This document shows positions 4,606 to 6,694 of a DNA stretch of 6,694 bases, one piece after another; the stretch's first letter is position 1, and each line of letters begins with the position of its first letter. The notes beneath the pieces were generated by a model that worked only from the letters and a program-made list of their open reading frames with translations, was not told where the DNA came from and searched no databases. Origin of the DNA: Candidatus Latescibacteria bacterium 4484_7. GTDB lineage: Bacteria; Krumholzibacteriota; Krumholzibacteriia; Krumholzibacteriales; Krumholzibacteriaceae. The position numbers were made by a program, and so were the translations under genes. The stretch covers positions 1 to 6,694 of the forward strand of contig NATK01000150.1 in NCBI GenBank assembly GCA_002085285.1, written 5' to 3'.

Positions 4606-6693
4606 TTGAAGAACTATGCAATCGAAGATATCAGGAATGTCGTCTTTGTGGGTCATCAGGCTTCGGGCAAGACGACGCTTGCCGAGGCGATTCTTTTCAA
4701 TGCGGGCGTGACGAATCGTATGGGAAGGGTTGAAGATGGCAATACGATGATGGATTCCTCACCCGATGAGGTTGAGAGGAGTATATCGATTACCACGGGG
4801 CTGGCGTACTGCGAGATCGACAAGACAAAGGTCAACATTCTCGATACCCCCGGATATGAAGATTTCGTCGGCGAGGTCTTTTCCTGTCTGCCTGTGGTGG
4901 AGGGCGGCCTGGTAGTAATCGGTGCTGATAATAGCGTTGAGATCGGGACGGAAAAGACTTGGGGATATCTCGACAGGTACAACCTTCCGAGGATAGTCTG
5001 CGTCAACAAGATGGATAAGGAGCATGCGAGCTTTGACAAGGTTCTAGCAGATGCACAGAGCAAGCTGAGCAGCAAGGTGATGCCGCTTCAGATACCTATC
5101 GGTGAAGGTGAGTCATTCAAGGGAGTCGTGGATCTGCTGAAAAAGAAGGCATATATCTACTCGGGGACAGACGGCAAGTTTTCGGAAGAGGATGTTCCAT
5201 CGGAACTTGAGGGAAGCGTGGCGGAGTGGCGTCAAAAACTGCTCGATTTCGCCGCCGAGAGCGACGATTCGCTGCTGGAAAAATTCCTCGAAGGCGGAGA
5301 GCTTACAGACGAGGAACTGATCAAGGGACTTGCTTCGGGTAGCGCCGCAGGCAATGTTTACCCAATGGTATTTGCTGCTGCTGCGAGCAATATCGGAGTA
5401 GCACAGTTGATGAAGGTGATCGTTTCGATGCTCCCGTCACCCCTTTGGAGGGAAGAGGTCGAAGTAGAGGCGTCTTCGGGCGAAGGCGCAGAGAAGATAA
5501 AGGTCGGTGATGGAGAAGACGTACTTGCATTTGTTTACAAGGCCCTCTCAGAAAAGCACATAGGTGACCTTTCGTTCATAAAGGTGTATTCGGGAAAGAT
5601 CAATGTCGGCGATGACCTTTACAATTCGAACCTCGAGACCAGCGAGAGGATAGGCCAGCTATACTTCATTCAGGGCAAGAACAGGCTCGAGACCGACACG
5701 ATCAGCGCGGGTGACATTGGTGCAGCGGTCAAGCTGAAATCATCGAAGGTAAATCATACACTCTGTACCCGCTCAAAGCCAATCGTATTGAAGGAGATCG
5801 AGTACCCCGTGCCGATGCTCAACATAGCGATTCAGCCGAAGGCTAAAGGCGACGAGGAAAAGATAGGAACGGGGCTGGCGAGGTTGAACGACGAGGATCC
5901 TACTTTCAACGTAAGGATAGACGCCGAACTTCATCAGACGCTCCTTTCAGCTCAGGGAGAACTTCACGTGGACGTGCTTCTTTCGAAGCTGAAGAGAAAG
6001 TACGGCGTCGAGGTTGAGACCGCTCAGCCGAAGATTCCATACAGAGAGACGATAACGGCCAAGGCCGAGGCTCAGGGCAAGTACAAGAAACAGAGCGGCG
6101 GCAGAGGCCAGTATGGAGATGTGTGGCTGAGGCTCGAACCGATGCCGAGAGGCGGAGGATTCGAATTCGTCGACGCAATAGTCGGTGGAGTAGTTCCGTC
6201 GAAGTACATACCATCGGTTGAAAAGGGTGTCCGCTCGGCCATGGAGGAGGGAGTTGTGGCCGGCTACCCGGTAATGGATGTCAAAGTCACCATCTACGAC
6301 GGCAGTTTTCATCCGGTCGATTCTTCGGACAATGCATTCAAGATCGCAGGTTCGATGGGGTTCAAGAATGCCGCTCAGAAGGCGAAGCCGGTAATCCTCG
6401 AGCCGATAATGAATGTCGAGGTGACCGTTCCCGATGAATTCATGGGCGATGTCATGGGAGACCTCTCGGCCAGAAGGGGCAAGATTCAGGGGATGGAGCA
6501 AGAGGGTTCGCTGCACAAGATTAAGGCGCAGGTTCCTCTGGCCGAGCTATACCGTTATTCGACTTCTCTTCGCTCGATGACTCAGGGAAGGGCGGTTCAC
6601 ACGGAAGAATTCTCTCATTATGAAGAGGTGCCGCACGAAGTGGCTCAGAAGCTCGTGGCAGAGGCTCAAGCTGCAAAGGAAGAAGGCAGTTGA
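4606..6693 (+). CDS. EF-G-like translational GTPase (EF-G2-type paralogue)
   Basis: A complete 695-residue, five-domain protein of the elongation factor G family, a cytoplasmic GTPase expected to act on ribosomes. The G domain has P-loop GHQASGKT at 16-23, switch I ending in ERSISI (57-62) where canonical EF-G has ERGITI, G3 motif DTPGY at 80-84, and G4 NKMD at 134-137. Domain II is about 303-385, domain III about 402-478 (QGELHVDVL at 450-458), domain IV about 479-600 (GGRGQYGDV at 498-506, GSFHPVDSSDNAFKIAGSM at 566-584), and domain V about 600-680 (MGDLSARRGKIQGM at 617-630). The tyrosine in DTPGY, replacing the usual EF-G histidine, and the altered switch I place it with the EF-G-like/EF-G2 group rather than the main EF-G. 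No ribosomal protein or EF-Tu genes flank it, which agrees with a paralogue outside the str operon. The role of such paralogues is not settled; ribosome-dependent GTPase activity is known for the Thermus EF-G-2. It starts at TTG after a consensus ribosome binding site. Confidence 0.93.
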   Translation: MKNYAIEDIRNVVFVGHQASGKTTLAEAILFNAGVTNRMGRVEDGNTMMDSSPDEVERSISITTGLAYCEIDKTKVNILDTPGYEDFVGEVFSCLPVVEGGLVVIGADNSVEIGTEKTWGYLDRYNLPRIVCVNKMDKEHASFDKVLADAQSKLSSKVMPLQIPIGEGESFKGVVDLLKKKAYIYSGTDGKFSEEDVPSELEGSVAEWRQKLLDFAAESDDSLLEKFLEGGELTDEELIKGLASGSAAGNVYPMVFAAAASNIGVAQLMKVIVSMLPSPLWREEVEVEASSGEGAEKIKVGDGEDVLAFVYKALSEKHIGDLSFIKVYSGKINVGDDLYNSNLETSERIGQLYFIQGKNRLETDTISAGDIGAAVKLKSSKVNHTLCTRSKPIVLKEIEYPVPMLNIAIQPKAKGDEEKIGTGLARLNDEDPTFNVRIDAELHQTLLSAQGELHVDVLLSKLKRKYGVEVETAQPKIPYRETITAKAEAQGKYKKQSGGRGQYGDVWLRLEPMPRGGGFEFVDAIVGGVVPSKYIPSVEKGVRSAMEEGVVAGYPVMDVKVTIYDGSFHPVDSSDNAFKIAGSMGFKNAAQKAKPVILEPIMNVEVTVPDEFMGDVMGDLSARRGKIQGMEQEGSLHKIKAQVPLAELYRYSTSLRSMTQGRAVHTEEFSHYEEVPHEVAQKLVAEAQAAKEEGS

Positions 6694-6694
6694 A

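Noticed and set aside
4530..4733. Plus-strand 67-codon ORF overlapping the EF-G start
   Set aside because: It runs in another frame over the EF-G P-loop, has no good ribosome binding site and shows no family resemblance.
5947..6516. Minus-strand ORF of 189 codons opposite EF-G domains III-V
   Set aside because: The plus strand there encodes conserved EF-G blocks; the antisense translation is low-complexity Leu/Arg/Ser-rich with no known motif.
4530..6694. EF-G-like gene as a ribosome-protection (Tet-type) resistance gene
   Set aside because: The domain IV loop GSFHPVDSSDNAFK and the QGELHVDVL block look like EF-G/EF-G2, not the TetM/TetO pattern, and nothing mobile or resistance-related is nearby.

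Overview
This is a bacterial chromosomal window of roughly 50% G+C. All five genes are on the plus strand. Start codons are ATG and TTG, Shine-Dalgarno (SD) sites are strong in front of at least three genes, and Arg and Ile are often written AGA/AGG and ATA. No rRNA, tRNA, CRISPR array, insertion sequence or phage gene is visible. The gene set (membrane GT2 and GT4 glycosyltransferases, an exported tandem-PDZ protein, a Yip1-type membrane protein and an EF-G-like GTPase) fits a free-living bacterium. The phylum cannot be fixed from sequence alone; an uncultivated lineage is possible, but that is a guess.

Layout. At 19-1275 there is a processive-type family 2 glycosyltransferase anchored in the membrane. 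Eleven bases later, at 1287-2450, comes a family 4 (GT-B fold) glycosyltransferase; the pair looks like the end of a surface-polysaccharide or glycoconjugate operon. A 153-base gap follows, with an AT-rich palindrome and a possible promoter. An exported protein with two PDZ domains and a C-terminal coiled coil ends at 3773. Its last 40 codons overlap, in another frame, the start of a five-helix Yip1-family membrane protein (3653-4399). A 206-base AT-rich gap leads to a complete EF-G-like translational GTPase (4606-6693), whose stop codon is one base before the window end.

How the genes relate. The two glycosyltransferases probably act in one assembly pathway, one at the membrane and one using soluble sugar nucleotides. 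The PDZ and Yip1 genes are physically interlocked and probably translationally coupled; both products belong to the cell envelope. The EF-G paralogue stands apart, behind its own gap and a very good ribosome binding site.

The point most worth a second look is the 121-base PDZ/Yip1 overlap. Codon-position bias and amino-acid composition suggest that only the Yip1 frame is really coding there, so the PDZ tail may be a read-through extension, or the two genes may once have been (or still be) one reading frame. I see no convincing case for a wholly new system in this window.
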